The notes below the pieces were generated by a model. That model did not search any database. It saw only the letters and a list, made by a program, of their open reading frames with translations, and was not told where the DNA came from. From Desulfogranum marinum (GTDB lineage: Bacteria; Desulfobacterota; Desulfobulbia; Desulfobulbales; Desulfobulbaceae), in contig NZ_JAFFQD010000023.1 of the NCBI RefSeq assembly GCF_016918565.1, positions 26,204 to 90,203 on the forward strand: 64,000 nucleotides of DNA. Direction: 5' to 3'. Numbering within the stretch: the first letter of the stretch is position 1; every line of letters starts with the position of its first letter. Below are positions 48,565 to 57,262 of this stretch, one piece after another. A program made the position numbers and the translations under genes.

Positions 48565-50376
48565 CTAGGACGGGAACGGCTGTTTTTGTAAATCAAAATT
48601 GACAAATTTTCTATAGACCGAGTCACTAGCCATCAATTGGTCGTGGGTGCCCTGCTCAACAATAATGCCGTTGTCAATAACGATAATACGATCAACTTTT
48701 CTTATTGTAGAAAGACGATGAGCTATAATGAAAGAGGTTCGACCTCTGAACGACGCCGCAACGGCATGTTCGAGCATCTTTTCCGATTCAACATCGATAG
48801 AGGACGTTGCCTCGTCCAAAACAAGGATAGTCGGATCACGATACAAGGCACGCACAAAAGAAAGCAGTTGTTTCTCCCCTACTGATAAATCCTTCACATC
48901 CTCACCGATAACCGTCTCTAAACCTTTAGGTAGCTTATCAATAAATGACTGGAGCCCGGTCTGGTTTAGAATAGCCCGTAATTTATCCTGATCAAGAGGC
49001 TGATCAAGGATGATATTAGCAAGGACCGTATCCGGAAAAATAAAGATATCCTGCATGATAATGCCGATATGGTTCCGCAGTTCCTTTAGCGGAAAATCTC
49101 GCACATCGGTTTCCTGGATCCTGATTGTGCCCTGATCCGGGTCGTAAAACCTTGCCAGTAAGTGAATCATGGTTGATTTTCCTGATCCGGTGGCCCCAAC
49201 CAAGGCAACAGATTCTCCGGACTTGATATTCAGATCAATTCCTTTAAGGACCGGTACTTCTTGATTATATCCAAACCATATCCCATCAAATTGAATATCA
49301 CCGTCAATGGGATGCTGCGCGCCCTGAGCGCTCCAATCTATGTCCTTCAAACGTGGAGAGGTATCAAGTAATTGAAAAATCCGTTCGGCTGAGGCCATTG
49401 CTGACTGAACAATTGAATATTTTTGGGATAGTTCACGCAATGGTTGAAAAAAAAGTCGCATATAAGAAAGAAAAGCAACGAGCTCACCAAGGCTCAACTG
49501 GCTACGGATGATTTCACCACCACCATACCAGAGAATTAAAGCCACTGCAGTCGAGTTCATAAAGTCTGTCAGCGGCATAAATTTGGCGAACAAGCGAACC
49601 TGTTCAATATTTTTTTTCAAATATTCACTGGTATGCTCGAAATATTTTTGCCGGCTTGTTTGTTGACGGTTAAAAACCTGTATAATATTTATCGCGGTGA
49701 GCGATTCCGCAAGAAACCCATTCAACACGGCGACTTGAGTACGTATTTTACGAAACTTTTCTCGGGCTATGCGGGAAAAATAGAACGTTAACCAAAATGC
49801 CAAAGGGATAAAGACAGTCATAAGCAGGGCGAGCCTGCCGTTCATGTAGTAAAGAAGACAAAAAATACCAAACAGCTTGAGGACATCATTAAACAGAGTG
49901 ACCATCACCGAGGTGAACATTTCATGCATATTTTGAACATCATTGGTTAACCTGGTCACCAACTGCCCCACCCTCTGTTCATGAAAAAAATACATGTCCA
50001 GGGTAAGAATGTGAGCAAAGAGTTTTTGCCGCACATGATCCATTATCGACTGCCCCGCCCATTCAAGCAGTACTACCTGGGTGAATCCTCCACAAAAAAC
50101 GATCCCGACAAGTATCCCGTAGCCGATGATAATGTTACGCAACCCTTCAAGGCGTTGCGACAGATCCAGGCTGGTTTGCGGCGCAATAAAATTGTCAATG
50201 GCAACCTGCATCAACTTGGGCAGCATAAGGCTCGCTACGGTAATAAGCAATGACAGGGCTATAGCACTCCACAAGGCCTTCGCATGTTGCCGGCAGTAGG
50301 TGAGAATGCGACGCCAGAGGTGCACATCTTTGATGTTACCCTGGTGTCCCTCTTCTGAATAGCCGTAGTTACGCAT
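48565..50376 (-). CDS. Heterodimeric ABC exporter half, catalytic-Glu subunit
   Basis: 603-residue exporter half: six helices (about 35-320) and an ATPase domain. Walker A is GATGSGKST, Walker B ILVLDEATSSID with the catalytic Glu, and the switch His is in IIAHRLSTI. The signature is LSVGE in place of LSGGQ. The partner encoded just upstream has the opposite set, so the pair forms one active and one degenerate ATP site, as in TM287/288, BmrCD or MdlAB-type exporters. Its ATG overlaps the partner's end by 8 bases. Substrate unknown; lipids or drugs are typical for this class. Last gene of a seven-gene run. Confidence 0.9.
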   Translation of the reverse strand: MRNYGYSEEGHQGNIKDVHLWRRILTYCRQHAKALWSAIALSLLITVASLMLPKLMQVAIDNFIAPQTSLDLSQRLEGLRNIIIGYGILVGIVFCGGFTQVVLLEWAGQSIMDHVRQKLFAHILTLDMYFFHEQRVGQLVTRLTNDVQNMHEMFTSVMVTLFNDVLKLFGIFCLLYYMNGRLALLMTVFIPLAFWLTFYFSRIAREKFRKIRTQVAVLNGFLAESLTAINIIQVFNRQQTSRQKYFEHTSEYLKKNIEQVRLFAKFMPLTDFMNSTAVALILWYGGGEIIRSQLSLGELVAFLSYMRLFFQPLRELSQKYSIVQSAMASAERIFQLLDTSPRLKDIDWSAQGAQHPIDGDIQFDGIWFGYNQEVPVLKGIDLNIKSGESVALVGATGSGKSTMIHLLARFYDPDQGTIRIQETDVRDFPLKELRNHIGIIMQDIFIFPDTVLANIILDQPLDQDKLRAILNQTGLQSFIDKLPKGLETVIGEDVKDLSVGEKQLLSFVRALYRDPTILVLDEATSSIDVESEKMLEHAVAASFRGRTSFIIAHRLSTIRKVDRIIVIDNGIIVEQGTHDQLMASDSVYRKFVNFDLQKQPFPS

Positions 50377-52129
50377 CTGTCTGTTGTTTTTCCACCATTG
50401 CTCTATAAAAAGGATGCTCTTGTAATTGGCTGTGATTACCTTGAGCGGCCACTTCTCCCTGGTCGAGAATAATTATATTGTCAGCCAGTTGCAGAACATT
50501 AATCCGATGCGAAACTATAATTATTGACTGATAGTTTTTTGAAGAAACCAGATTTTGCAGGACCTGTTGTTCGGTCTCAACATCTATTGCATTTAAACCA
50601 TCATCGATTATAAGCAGGGAGCGCTTACAAACAAGCGCTCTGGCAAGGGCCAAACGTTGCCGCTGACCGCCGGAAAGCCTCACCCCCCTTTCGCCGATAA
50701 GGGTGGCATACCCTTCCGGTAACTGCAAAATCTCCTCGTGAATGGCCGCAGCGCGAGCTGCTTCCTCTATTTCAAGCCGGCTCGCCCCTGGTTTTCCAAA
50801 AGCAATATTATGGGCAATAGTTTCTGAAAAAAGGGTTGTTTCCTGGGGCAAATAGGCAATGTATTTTCGTATTTCGTTAACTGCCAGATCATTGACGTCA
50901 ATTTGGTTACACAAAAGACATCCTCGTTCAACCGGGTACATGCGAAGCAGTAATTTACATAAAGTGGATTTGCCCGATCCTGTCCTGCCGGTGATAGCCA
51001 AATGACCCGGCTCAATCTCCAAAGAAATGTCTGTGAGAATCTTTCGTTGCGTTTCAGGATAGCAAAAGCTGAGATGACGACAGGAAAAATGCAGAGAAAT
51101 TTGATTAGCCGGAAAAGTTCCTGTTCCGCCAATTACTATTGGTTGCTCATTGAGCAGACGGTAAATTCTTCTTAAAGAAGTCATGCCCCTTTGGATAATA
51201 TTTGCCACCCAGCCGACAGCCATCATAGGCCATATCAACATATACATATAGGTTATAAAGGCCACGAATTCACCAATGGTGATAACCTCTGTCATAACCA
51301 GAATTCCGCCGTTATACAAAACAAGCAGCATCCCGATATTGCCGATCAAGGTCGATGCAGGAAACAGCGCCCCCTGGATGACGGCAACATTAAGGTTGCT
51401 TTTTACATATTTTTTTCCAAGCCGAGCAAACCCTTGCTTTTGCATCTTTTCTAGAGTGTAAGCCTGGATGAGCTGGATGGAGGAAAGCGTGGTACGGGCA
51501 AATTCGGTAATAAGAGCAAATTGCTCCTGCACCAAATTAAAACGGGTGTGCAATCTTGCCGATAAGATTCTTGTACAAATAGCCAAAAGCGGCATAGGCA
51601 TGAGCGCAAACAGGGTAAGCCTGGGACTGATTGAAACCATAAACCCAATGCCCACACTGGTCAGCACCAGTGCATCAACAGCAGCCACCAGTCCCATGCC
51701 GCAAGCCATTTGAATAGCATTCAAATCATTACTTGCATGGGCCATCAAGTCACCGGTTTTCCAACGTTCAAAAAAGGGCTGATCCATCTTTACAATATGG
51801 GAAAACAGCCTGTCTCTAATATCTTTTTCAAGAATTCGTGAAAAACCAATGATAAGGAGTCGCCACCAAAACCTGAGAAGAACGACACATGCCGCCGCAC
51901 TGATAATTATAATCCCTAACCACAATAAAGAGGTTGATGTAGCACTTTTTTGAGCTAGAGAATCAACACCGTGCTTAATAAATTTTGGTATGACCAGCTG
52001 GATAAGGTCCACACAGACCAGAGCAAAAAATCCTGTGAAAAGGCGTATTTTATACTTTTGAAAGAGAGGAAAAATAATGTGTAACACCGACTGCAGATCG
52101 GTGTTTTTGTTGGAGAAGAAAAGGCTCAT
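50369..52129 (-). CDS. Heterodimeric ABC exporter half, degenerate-site subunit
   Basis: 586-residue exporter half with six helices and an ATPase domain. Walker A is GRTGSGKST and the signature is a canonical LSGGQRQRLALARAL, but Walker B reads LLIIDDGLNAID, so Asp replaces the catalytic Glu; the switch His is present (VSHRINV). With the partner at 48565 this gives asymmetric ATP sites: canonical signature here with the partner's Glu, and the partner's LSVGE facing this Asp. The gene overlaps the J-domain gene by 4 bases at its start (ATGA). Confidence 0.9.
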   Translation of the reverse strand: MSLFFSNKNTDLQSVLHIIFPLFQKYKIRLFTGFFALVCVDLIQLVIPKFIKHGVDSLAQKSATSTSLLWLGIIIISAAACVVLLRFWWRLLIIGFSRILEKDIRDRLFSHIVKMDQPFFERWKTGDLMAHASNDLNAIQMACGMGLVAAVDALVLTSVGIGFMVSISPRLTLFALMPMPLLAICTRILSARLHTRFNLVQEQFALITEFARTTLSSIQLIQAYTLEKMQKQGFARLGKKYVKSNLNVAVIQGALFPASTLIGNIGMLLVLYNGGILVMTEVITIGEFVAFITYMYMLIWPMMAVGWVANIIQRGMTSLRRIYRLLNEQPIVIGGTGTFPANQISLHFSCRHLSFCYPETQRKILTDISLEIEPGHLAITGRTGSGKSTLCKLLLRMYPVERGCLLCNQIDVNDLAVNEIRKYIAYLPQETTLFSETIAHNIAFGKPGASRLEIEEAARAAAIHEEILQLPEGYATLIGERGVRLSGGQRQRLALARALVCKRSLLIIDDGLNAIDVETEQQVLQNLVSSKNYQSIIIVSHRINVLQLADNIIILDQGEVAAQGNHSQLQEHPFYRAMVEKQQTDA

Positions 52130-53130
52130 GGACGAGAATGCAGCAGCTCATTATAAGCCGCTGTTAAACGGACAAACTGATCATGATCACCGCCTTTGTC
52201 CGGATGCATGGAATGGGCCTTCTTTCGATAAAGACTGGTCAATTGTTTTTTCGTCATTGCTGCTATCTGTTCATGGCTCACCCCAAAAACAGCTACAGCT
52301 TGAGATACAGTCATTTTTTCCGCGGAGACAGGTGGACGATAAGCCCTTCGTGCCCTTCGAAACCGCTGCCCCATGGCATTCCATGAGAGATCCCCATCAT
52401 GTGCCATATCAAAATACATAAACAGGTAGCGCAGCAAATATTTGGGGGTGCGACCCTTTCTGTTATACCCCGCCCAAAACCGGAGGTCCTGATCCAAACG
52501 GCAATATTCCCTGAGGAAATATTCATCCACTTGTTCCTGATCAAGGGTACTGGGAATTGTACGAGCATACCGAGCAATAAAAAAACGCTGCAGATCAAAG
52601 ATGGAAAACAAATAATTTTTAAATTCTCGGGGCTGCAGATCCATTTCACGCTTCATGATCAGCTGCTCAATCTCATCCCGGGACTTATTGAGCAGAACTT
52701 TGTAGAGTGGAGGCGATTTATCTACAATTTCCGTAGTGCAGTGACCAAAACGAAGAAAATGAATCCTTCGTTTATCCAGGAAATGCGTTTCGGCAATCAC
52801 CCGTAATCGCTCATCTTCGCCCATGGATTGCCACTTTCTGTATTTATGGCGGTTGCGAAACGGTTCTAATTTATACCTTACGTAGGGATCAAGAAATGGA
52901 AAAAAAAGGTCCTCCAGTTCATCTTCATCGACCTCCACGCCCTTTTCTTCCAATGCGTCGTAAATGATGCTTGCGAGTTGGTAATGAACATCCCCTGAAT
53001 AAACAATGAACTTTTCCGGGTTACGCCCCAATTCAATCACATCCCGAGACCTGTAGACACTGCCATCCCAAAATGATTGTCGTAAAACGTGGTAAACTCC
53101 ATGGGGAGTTGCTTTTTGCGCAAGATACAT
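52126..53130 (-). CDS. J-domain protein with C-terminal J domain
   Basis: 334 residues. The J domain is at the end (about 278-334), with AVFGVSHEQIAAMTKKQL, the HPD motif at 309-311 (MHPDKGGDH) and a terminal helix; it would stimulate DnaK. The first ~275 residues are basic, Arg- and Tyr-rich, with no recognised domain, Gly/Phe region or zinc finger, so it is not DnaJ itself but a specialised co-chaperone. It overlaps the ABC exporter gene downstream by 4 bases and is 61 bases after a kinase gene, inside the same run. Confidence 0.85.
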   Translation of the reverse strand: MYLAQKATPHGVYHVLRQSFWDGSVYRSRDVIELGRNPEKFIVYSGDVHYQLASIIYDALEEKGVEVDEDELEDLFFPFLDPYVRYKLEPFRNRHKYRKWQSMGEDERLRVIAETHFLDKRRIHFLRFGHCTTEIVDKSPPLYKVLLNKSRDEIEQLIMKREMDLQPREFKNYLFSIFDLQRFFIARYARTIPSTLDQEQVDEYFLREYCRLDQDLRFWAGYNRKGRTPKYLLRYLFMYFDMAHDGDLSWNAMGQRFRRARRAYRPPVSAEKMTVSQAVAVFGVSHEQIAAMTKKQLTSLYRKKAHSMHPDKGGDHDQFVRLTAAYNELLHSRP

Positions 53131-53191
53131 ACTATCTATGAATTAAAATCGTTAGAAAAAGACAGCCATTCACCTGCAGCAAGCAGACTCC

Positions 53192-55180
53192 TCAGCTGTT
53201 CTCCTGGCGCAGAAAATGCTGGACAACAGACTCCACTGTATCAATGGAAAAGGGTTTGGTGAGGGCTGCAACAAACCCATATTCTTTATAGTTGAGAATG
53301 ACTTCATTACCGGCATCTCCACTGATTAAAATAATCTTTGCTTCAGGGTTGCTCTCAAAAATTTTTTCAGATGCCTCCACGCCCCCCATTCCTTCATTGA
53401 CCCTTAAGTCAAGCAGGGTCAGATCAAATCCAGCTTCTTCTTTTTCAGCTTTGCGAAAAAGGAGCAGCGCCTCTTCACCACTTGAAGCCAAACTAACATT
53501 GCAATTGTAGTGTTGAAACATTTTTTGATTGATGATTCGCATCATCTCATCATCGTCCATGACTAGAACCCGAGGCTGCCTGGCAAGGTGTTCTGCAAAT
53601 ATTGCCTCGCTGGTAACTGGCGCTTCGGTTATTGGCAGATACATATGAACCGTACACCCCAGCCCTGGTTGCGATTCGACCCAGACCATGCCTCGATGTT
53701 TCTTAACAGTGGAATGAACAATAGTCAGACCAAGCCCCATGCCCTTCTGGGAGCCTTTTTTTTTGGTTGAAAAATAGGGATCGAACACATGATCCAAAAT
53801 TTCCGGAGCAATGCCGGGCCCATTGTCTTTAAAAGTAATCCGGACCAGTTCGCAGGCAGGCAGAGGTTGTCCGGTCTGCCCTGCTTCGATTTCACCATCT
53901 ACCAACTCTATGGCCACCTGAATGGTACCCTGCCCATTCATTGCGTCAACCGCATTGCTGGTCAGATTGGTCAACACCTGATGAATAAGAGCAGCGTCCA
54001 GTTTTATCGATGCATCCCTACTCTTGTCATCTATTTCTAAAAAAATATGAGTATCGGCAAGTTCATGCTCAAGGGTCTCTGTCACCAATTCGCTTAAATT
54101 CACCTTTTTTGTTTGCGGTAAGTAATTATCTGAAAACGTAGTGAATTTGCGGATAAGCTGAACCGTTAACTGCAATGCCTTGCCGGCTTCTTTTAACAAC
54201 CCATCAACCTGCTTCTCCTTATTCAAAAATCGAGACATTTCGACATTGCCGTTTATCACAGTTAGCAAGTTGTTGAAATCATGGGCAATACCACTAGCCA
54301 TTACTGACATTGCATCAATTTTCTGAATTCGATGTAATTCCTTTTCCAGTTTTCTCTGTTTCTTTTCCAGGAGCTTATGAGGTGTGATATCCTTGAGAAT
54401 AACTATGATAAAAACCGTATCATCTTCTGCTACAGGCACAAAATTTATAATAACAAGTTGCCCTTGCAACTCTACAGGTTTGTCATAGTCAAAAACCAAT
54501 GGAGCCAAATCTCTAGAAGGCACCAGCGAGGCAATCCATTTTTTTACAATTTGCTGTTCTTCTAGAGGAAACATCGTATAGACACGATGGCTGAGCAACT
54601 TTGCCTCATCAATCCCGAAAAGTTTTATGGCTGCACCGTTTGCCATCACGATCCGGCCCTCATGGTTAAGTTCAACCACGCCTTCGGTCATGTTTGCCAA
54701 GATAACGTCCCTATGTCGTTTACTGACCAGCAGCTCTCTGGTCACCTCTCTTGGGTAGAGGTTTTCCATCCCCTCTATATTTCCTTCGTTACGAATTCCT
54801 GACTCAAATTTCCCCAGAGCCACGAGAATATGGTCCCGCATTGTTGCCGCAGGCCCTTTGGCAATACAAACGTCAGCTCCCAGCTTAGCAGTATGATCAT
54901 CGTCTTCCATGGCCACACCGGAGAGAATAACCAGAAAAATATGCTTCAACTCCGGGGTACTACGGATGATATAGGAAAGTTTTTCGCCATCGATCTTGGG
55001 CATAATCAGATCTGTAAAAATAATATCAGGACGACGTGAAGCGATAAAATCCAAGGCTTCAAGACCATTTTCAGCGGTCTGCACCAACCAGCCTTCTTTT
55101 TCCAGCACAGAACTGACTATTCTTCGTATTACCGGACTGTTATCTACCACTAGGGCATATGGCTGATTATCCATTTTCAA
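53192..55180 (-). CDS. Hybrid histidine kinase REC-PAS-HisKA-HATPase-REC
   Basis: 662 residues, soluble. REC1 (about 8-125) has LVVDNSPVIRR and acceptor Asp in IIFTDLIMPK; a PAS domain (about 165-275) follows; HisKA with ASGIAHDFNNLL carries the phospho-His; HATPase has NLTSNAVDAM, DNGPGI and GMGLGL; REC2 (about 535-655) has VLVMDDDEMMR and TLLDLRVNEG. It would receive phosphate or interact through REC1 and pass it from its own kinase core to REC2. Its start overlaps the stand-alone REC gene by 14 bases. No DNA-binding output in the run. Confidence 0.9.
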   Translation of the reverse strand: MKMDNQPYALVVDNSPVIRRIVSSVLEKEGWLVQTAENGLEALDFIASRRPDIIFTDLIMPKIDGEKLSYIIRSTPELKHIFLVILSGVAMEDDDHTAKLGADVCIAKGPAATMRDHILVALGKFESGIRNEGNIEGMENLYPREVTRELLVSKRHRDVILANMTEGVVELNHEGRIVMANGAAIKLFGIDEAKLLSHRVYTMFPLEEQQIVKKWIASLVPSRDLAPLVFDYDKPVELQGQLVIINFVPVAEDDTVFIIVILKDITPHKLLEKKQRKLEKELHRIQKIDAMSVMASGIAHDFNNLLTVINGNVEMSRFLNKEKQVDGLLKEAGKALQLTVQLIRKFTTFSDNYLPQTKKVNLSELVTETLEHELADTHIFLEIDDKSRDASIKLDAALIHQVLTNLTSNAVDAMNGQGTIQVAIELVDGEIEAGQTGQPLPACELVRITFKDNGPGIAPEILDHVFDPYFSTKKKGSQKGMGLGLTIVHSTVKKHRGMVWVESQPGLGCTVHMYLPITEAPVTSEAIFAEHLARQPRVLVMDDDEMMRIINQKMFQHYNCNVSLASSGEEALLLFRKAEKEEAGFDLTLLDLRVNEGMGGVEASEKIFESNPEAKIILISGDAGNEVILNYKEYGFVAALTKPFSIDTVESVVQHFLRQENS

Positions 55181-55535
55181 GCAACTCCTTTACGGTCTGC
55201 GCCAACTCTTTTACATCAAACGGCTTGGAGAATACTCTGTCGGCTCCAAGCTCTTTAGCTGCTGGGAGATAGGCCTCCGGCCCAATACGGCCCCCACCGG
55301 AGATGGCTATAATACGGACGGAAGGATATAGATTTTTCAATGCAGTGATGGTTTCCAAACCTTCCTGTTCCGGCATGATTAAATCAGTTATAACGAGGTC
55401 TGCCTGTATTTGTTGCTGCATCTTCATGCCGGCCCGACCATCTTCAGCCTCCATCACCTCATACCCGGCCCACTCCATGACCTGGCGCAGCAATTTCCGC
55501 ATCTGCTGATCATCGTCTATAACTAATACTCTCAT
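55167..55535 (-). CDS. Stand-alone response regulator receiver (CheY-like)
   Basis: 122 residues, a single REC domain with VLVIDDDQQMRKLLRQV, acceptor Asp in LVITDLIMPEQEG, and the Thr/Ser and Lys switch residues (ISGGG, FSKPF). There is no output domain, so it probably acts as a phosphate shuttle between the two hybrid kinases whose genes overlap it on both sides (4 and 14 bases). Confidence 0.92.
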   Translation of the reverse strand: MRVLVIDDDQQMRKLLRQVMEWAGYEVMEAEDGRAGMKMQQQIQADLVITDLIMPEQEGLETITALKNLYPSVRIIAISGGGRIGPEAYLPAAKELGADRVFSKPFDVKELAQTVKELLENG

Positions 55536-57262
55536 ACTTCTTCCTTTGGCTTGCTAGGTAATATTTCTCGAATAGCGATGGCCAAAAGACGCATGTCCAG
55601 TGGCTTCGCAAGAAAACGCCGTATACCTGCATCCTGAGCTTCTTCAGGGGTAATCGGATCACTATAGCCGGAACACAGAATTATCGGTAACTCTTTATCG
55701 TATTCCAAGGCAGCTTTTGCAAGCTGCAGACCTGTCATCCTCGGCATGGTATGGTCAGTGATCAAAAGATCAATTTTATTCTTTCCTTCAGCAAAATACT
55801 CTAAAGCCGTTTCCGGTTTGGTTGCCGACAAGACTGTGTACCCCAAATATTCGAGCATCCGTGTCCGCATGGTGACAATCTCTTGCTCATCGTCGACAAA
55901 AAGAATCGTCTCTGAACCACTCGGCATATTTGCCGTCACCTGCTCTTCAAGGGCGCTCTCTTGGATGGAACGAGGGAAAAAAACCGTGAACGCAGTTCCT
56001 TTTCCCAGTGTAGATTTAACATCAATAATACCATCATGAGCCAAAATTATCCCATGGAGCACGGCCAATCCCATTCCAGTCCCATCTCCCACAGAACGGG
56101 TGGTAAAAAAAGGATCAAAGATACGCTGCAAATCATTTTCCGAAATACCCTTTCCATTATCCTTTACCGTCAGAACCACATATCGTCCGGGTTCCAGATT
56201 CGGGTAACGATTCTGCTCTGCCCTGCCGGCCTCAATCTCCCGAAGACTAATCTCAATTGTCCCCACATTATTTTCCAGGGACTGGGCAGCATTATTGCCG
56301 AGGTTCATTAACACCTGTTGCACCTGGCCGGGATCAGCCATAATAGGACCAATATTACTTGCAACCGAAACCTTTAATTCAATGGTGGAAGGCAGTGAAG
56401 AGCGCAGCAATTTACAGGATTCTTTAATTAATGGGGTAATATCAAAATTTTTTCTCTTAACTGCTGATTGGCGACTGAAAGCAAGTATCTGAGTGACAAG
56501 CTCCTTCGCTCTGTTGCCGGCCCGTTTAATGGAATCAACATGCTCAACAATTTCTCCAATGGTAATTTGTCCAGGCGAAGCATCCAAATTAGCAGTAGTG
56601 CCTTCTTGCGGCAGCCTGTAGAGTAAAAGATCGGCATTACCAAGAATAGCGCCCAGGATATTATTAAAATCGTGTGCTATACCGCCGGCCAATGTAGCTA
56701 TTGCATCCATCTTATGCGCTTGAACCAATTGCTTTTCCAACTGGCGCTGATGACTTATATCCTTTATCGAATAAATATAGCCGATTATCTCTAGTTGGTT
56801 AAGTATAGGTGTACACGTTACGGAATAAACCCTGCCTAAATAGGAATGCTTCACCTCTTGATTAATAGACTGTCTTTCCTTTTTTACTACAGGAATCGGG
56901 CAAAACTTGCAGGGCTCATGTGTATCTGCAAAAAGTTTATAACAATACTTCCCTCGGATATCCGTCCCGTCTACGGAAAGGAGTTCAATTGCAGCCTTGT
57001 TAGCCTTTACCACTCTTAGATGTTCATCAAGGATCAACACCGGATCAACAATCGCATTAAACGGAAATCGCCAATCAGCCAAGAAGTAATCGAGTTCATG
57101 TTTTCGCTCATTATCGCCGCTCTCGTCGATAACATTCACTCCATCCTTGACTGATTTATTTTCCTTTTTCATAGTATTAGGTCTTATTTTCACTACATAA
57201 TAAATGAGTGTAAAAATCAGGTATATACTCAGGGCAAAACTGAAACAGATCCAAAAAATCAT
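55532..57262 (-). CDS. Membrane-tethered PAS histidine kinase with REC (PAS-HisKA-HATPase-REC)
   Basis: 576 residues. One N-terminal helix (about 2-26) tethers it to the membrane. PAS (about 72-180) contains CYKLFADTHEPCKFCPI, a Cys-rich insert seen in many deltaproteobacterial PAS domains. HisKA: LAGGIAHDFNNILGAI; HATPase: NLGNNAAQSL, DNGKGI, GMGLAV; REC (about 450-570): ILFVDDEQEI and LLITDHTMPRMTG. The ATG overlaps the YvcK-like gene by 4 bases, and the stop overlaps the REC gene by 4. Confidence 0.9.
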   Translation of the reverse strand: MIFWICFSFALSIYLIFTLIYYVVKIRPNTMKKENKSVKDGVNVIDESGDNERKHELDYFLADWRFPFNAIVDPVLILDEHLRVVKANKAAIELLSVDGTDIRGKYCYKLFADTHEPCKFCPIPVVKKERQSINQEVKHSYLGRVYSVTCTPILNQLEIIGYIYSIKDISHQRQLEKQLVQAHKMDAIATLAGGIAHDFNNILGAILGNADLLLYRLPQEGTTANLDASPGQITIGEIVEHVDSIKRAGNRAKELVTQILAFSRQSAVKRKNFDITPLIKESCKLLRSSLPSTIELKVSVASNIGPIMADPGQVQQVLMNLGNNAAQSLENNVGTIEISLREIEAGRAEQNRYPNLEPGRYVVLTVKDNGKGISENDLQRIFDPFFTTRSVGDGTGMGLAVLHGIILAHDGIIDVKSTLGKGTAFTVFFPRSIQESALEEQVTANMPSGSETILFVDDEQEIVTMRTRMLEYLGYTVLSATKPETALEYFAEGKNKIDLLITDHTMPRMTGLQLAKAALEYDKELPIILCSGYSDPITPEEAQDAGIRRFLAKPLDMRLLAIAIREILPSKPKEEV

